NCBI GenBank assembly: GCA_037625715.1
Contig: JASJHQ010000010.1
Coordinates: 40,757-104,756, forward strand
Length of the DNA stretch: 64,000 nucleotides
Reading direction: 5' to 3'
Origin: JABAYQ01 sp018608925
GTDB lineage: Bacteria; Bacteroidota; Bacteroidia; Flavobacteriales; UBA7312
The position numbers were made by a program, and so were the translations under genes. Below the pieces are notes generated by a model, which had not been told where the DNA came from, did no database searches, and saw only the letters and a program-made list of their open reading frames with translations. Positions within the stretch are counted from its first letter, which is position 1. Each line of letters starts with the position of its first letter. Below, piece by piece: positions 61,884-64,000 of this stretch.

Positions 61884-63773
61884 ATGAAAAAGATACTTTT
61901 AGTCCTGTTTTTATTTCCTTATTTGCTTCTTGCTCAAGATGTGAGAAAAGCAAAAAAAAACTACGATAAAGCAGTAGAATTCTATAAAAACAATCAATCA
62001 AAAAAATCCGAACAATTTGCCTTATCTTCTATAAAGGCTGATCCCAACTTTAATTTATCGTATCTTCTACTTGGTCAAATTGAAGAAGATAGAGCTGATG
62101 TAAATGGTGCTATCGATTATTATTTACAAGGTCTTGCAGACGATAATCCTAAAAATGCTTGGGGATATTGGAAAGTAGCAACTTTATTTTTCGATCAGGG
62201 TAAATACCAAGAAGCAAAAACTAATTACGAACATTTTTTATCTTTCGAAAATCAGAGAGAAAAATACATTTGGCTTTCAAACGTAGGATTAAGAAATTGC
62301 AATTTTGCAATAAACTCGATGCAAAATCCTGTTGATTTTGATCCTCGAAATATGGGAGCTGAAATCAATAGTCAGTTCGAAGAATATTTGCCAAGTATTT
62401 CGGCAGACGGGCAGTTGTTTGTTATTACCCGAAGAGCTCCTTTTATAGAAAATATTGTTTCGGAAGACTTTTATGTAAGTGTGAAGAAAGACTCTAGCTG
62501 GACTAAGTCTGTTAATATGGGAACGGCCATAAATTCCCCGGGAAATGAAGGTGCTCAATGCTTGTCTGGCGATGGTAAAATATTATTTTTTACTGCCTGT
62601 GATAGAGAAGACGGATTTGGAAGATGCGATATTTATGCAAGTTTCAAAACAAATAATGGCTGGACAAAAGCTAGAAATCTAGGAGAAAATATTAATAGTG
62701 CTAGTTGGGAATCCCAGCCTAGTATTTCTCCTGATGGTAGAGAATTGTATTTTGTTAGTAATAGATCAGGAGGAATTGGAGATATGGATATATGGAAATC
62801 TACTCTTAGCGAGGAAGGATATTTTAGTAAGCCAGTAAATTTAGGAACTCAGATAAATACCGAGTTTGATGAGATGTCCCCTTTTATTCATTCCGATAAC
62901 CAAACATTTTATTTTGCTTCTAATGGCCATGTTGGCATGGGTGATTTTGATTTATTTCTTTCCAGAAGAAAACACCCTAAGTCGAGTTGGTCTTTTCCGG
63001 AAAATTTAGGATACCCAATAAATACTTATGAAGTAGAAAATAGCCTGATTGTTGCCTCTGATGGAAAAACGGCTTATTACGCTTCCGACAAATCTGGTTT
63101 CGGACAAGAAGATATTTTTTGGTTTTCTTTACCTCAAGAAAAAAGCGCACAAACCGTGGCTTATCTTAATACTACAGTTAAAGATGCCAATACTAAATCT
63201 CCACTCAACTCTAAAATTCAGCTTATCGACTTAGAAACGGGAGATGTTTTAATGGAATCTTACACCACAGAAAGGGGTAGAGGTCAGAAGTTCACTTCAT
63301 TACCTGCTAATACTAACTATGCTCTAAACGTTTCTAGTGACGGATATATATTCCATTCAGAGAATTTTTATTTATCGGAAGAAAGTGCTCAAACCGCATT
63401 AAATTTAGAAGTCTTATTACAGAAAATAGAAACAGGTAATTCGGTGGTTCTGAATAATATTTTCTTCGATACTGACGATTATAATTTAAAAGCAGAATCT
63501 GATGTAGAACTTCAAAAATTGGTAGATTTTTTAGATAATAACCCTAATATAAATATCGAAATTGAAGGTCATACCGATAATCAGGGTTCTGAGTCTCATA
63601 ACTTATTGTTATCGGAGAATAGGTCTAAATCGGTCTACGATTTTTTAATTAACAACAATATCGACCCTCAAAGACTTTCTTATAAAGGTTTTGGTGATTC
63701 GATGCCTATCTCTACAAACGAAACCGATAGAGGAAGATCAAAAAATAGAAGAACTGCTTTTAGAATTAAATAA
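61884..63773 (+). CDS. OmpA-family protein with TPR and PD40 propeller
   Basis: A 629-residue envelope protein. It has a signal peptide (residues 1-18, ending LLAQ) and TPR helices (about 20-140). A PD40/WD40-like propeller follows (about 155-420, repeated blades of the type PSISPDGRELYFVSNRSGG), then a carboxypeptidase-regulatory-like beta sandwich (about 428-510). The C-terminal OmpA domain (about 520-629, IEIEGHTDNQGS and RSKNRRTAF) binds peptidoglycan. This architecture is common in Bacteroidota, and members related to PorE take part in anchoring the type IX secretion system. It ends the plus-strand run with a strong terminator. Confidence 0.93.
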   Translation: MKKILLVLFLFPYLLLAQDVRKAKKNYDKAVEFYKNNQSKKSEQFALSSIKADPNFNLSYLLLGQIEEDRADVNGAIDYYLQGLADDNPKNAWGYWKVATLFFDQGKYQEAKTNYEHFLSFENQREKYIWLSNVGLRNCNFAINSMQNPVDFDPRNMGAEINSQFEEYLPSISADGQLFVITRRAPFIENIVSEDFYVSVKKDSSWTKSVNMGTAINSPGNEGAQCLSGDGKILFFTACDREDGFGRCDIYASFKTNNGWTKARNLGENINSASWESQPSISPDGRELYFVSNRSGGIGDMDIWKSTLSEEGYFSKPVNLGTQINTEFDEMSPFIHSDNQTFYFASNGHVGMGDFDLFLSRRKHPKSSWSFPENLGYPINTYEVENSLIVASDGKTAYYASDKSGFGQEDIFWFSLPQEKSAQTVAYLNTTVKDANTKSPLNSKIQLIDLETGDVLMESYTTERGRGQKFTSLPANTNYALNVSSDGYIFHSENFYLSEESAQTALNLEVLLQKIETGNSVVLNNIFFDTDDYNLKAESDVELQKLVDFLDNNPNINIEIEGHTDNQGSESHNLLLSENRSKSVYDFLINNNIDPQRLSYKGFGDSMPISTNETDRGRSKNRRTAFRIK

Positions 63774-63792
63774 GTTTATTAACCATATAATA

Positions 63793-63824
63793 AAAACCCC
63801 CAAGCAAATTTGCTTGGGGGTTTT
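63793..63824. terminator. Bidirectional intrinsic terminator
   Basis: AAAACCCCCAAGCAAA and its exact complement form a 32-bp perfect palindrome with A-run and T-run at the ends. It separates the OmpA gene from the convergent cut gene and can stop transcription in both directions. Confidence 0.95.
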
Positions 63825-63840
63825 CTGTTATTAAGTCAAT

Positions 63841-63999
63841 CTAGTTTTTTACAAATCTTAGGGTCTGATTTCCTTTTTCATTGAAAAGATTAATGAAATA
63901 GATTCCTTTGTTGAATTCGGAAATTTGTAAAACTGTTTCGGTATTTACTAATTTTTGTGACAGAACAATCTCTCCCAATACGTTAGTTACCTCCATGTT
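63841..63999 (-). CDS. C-terminal end of a T9SS type A cargo protein, cut by the right edge
   Basis: A minus-strand frame enters from the right edge and stops at 63841. The visible 52 residues (VTNVLGEIVLSQKLV ... FNKGIYFINLFNEKGNQ ... RFVKN) form the last strands of the Por secretion system C-terminal sorting domain. The body of the protein is outside the window, so its function cannot be told. Confidence 0.88.
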   Translation of the reverse strand, partial: NMEVTNVLGEIVLSQKLVNTETVLQISEFNKGIYFINLFNEKGNQTLRFVKN

Positions 64000-64000
64000 A

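Noticed and set aside
63793..63824. Long palindrome as a possible attachment or recombination site
   Set aside because: It has the A-run/stem/T-run layout of a bidirectional terminator between convergent genes, and no integrase or tRNA is nearby.

Overview
This is a chromosomal segment of a member of the Bacteroidota, most likely a marine member of the Flavobacteriales. The DNA is strongly AT-rich. Start codons lack Shine-Dalgarno sequences, and several promoters match the Bacteroidota consensus TTG-N19-TAnnTTTG. Marker genes of the phylum are present: DUF4199, DUF4295, DUF1573, type IX secretion (T9SS) sorting domains, bacillithiol genes bshB1 and bshC, fused ccsBA, and an rpmB/rpmG/ftsY/rimO neighbourhood. 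I see no insertion sequence, prophage, CRISPR array, restriction system or integrase, so this looks like core genome with a few accessory surface-protein genes.

Layout. 1-948 (-) is the cut end of an ABC exporter gene. 1084-5529 (+) holds leucine dehydrogenase, nusB, a DUF1573 lipoprotein, yajC, a YbbR-like protein and coaE. 5515-6918 (-) holds a YrdC/YciO protein, a small transaldolase and the SRP RNA gene. 7011-8480 (+) holds DUF4199 and a family 2 glycosyltransferase. 17096-8477 (-) is a tightly packed eight-gene run: DUF2520, kdsC-like, UbiA prenyltransferase, maf, wza, wzc, a methionine gamma-lyase-like enzyme and an NhaC-family carrier. 17172-20982 (+) holds ccsBA and bshB1. 23085-20974 (-) is a copper-type P-ATPase, followed by tRNA-His (+). 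28152-23301 (-) holds dipeptidyl peptidase IV, a POT peptide transporter and two periplasmic thioredoxin-like proteins. 28211-29611 (+) is a GlcD-type oxidase. 35042-29608 (-) holds a small beta-barrel protein, a zinc peptidase and a large T9SS-secreted propeller protein.

35202-51507 (+) is the longest co-directional block: hisS, a DUF4625-like lipoprotein, cinA, rpmB, an M1 peptidase, rpmG, DUF4295, ftsY, rimO, bshC, guaA, a LysM protein, then three repeat-rich surface proteins. 55284-51508 (-) holds an enoyl-CoA hydratase, ftsK and a LolA-like protein. 55403-63773 (+) holds two guanidino-modifying enzymes (DDAH-like and CtlX), argS, ffh, folD, queE and an OmpA/PD40 protein. The right edge cuts a T9SS cargo gene (-).

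How the genes work together. All parts of the co-translational targeting pathway are here (SRP RNA, Ffh, FtsY, plus YajC). Two bacillithiol steps are present. Surface display depends on T9SS, with three cargo C-termini in the window. Peptide use is covered by DPP IV, POT and M1. The least explained parts are the three-gene surface-protein cassette at 47563-51507, the coupling of methionine gamma-lyase and NhaC to the Wza/Wzc operon, and the M1 peptidase gene that splits rpmB from rpmG. I found no convincing wholly new system; these are the best leads.
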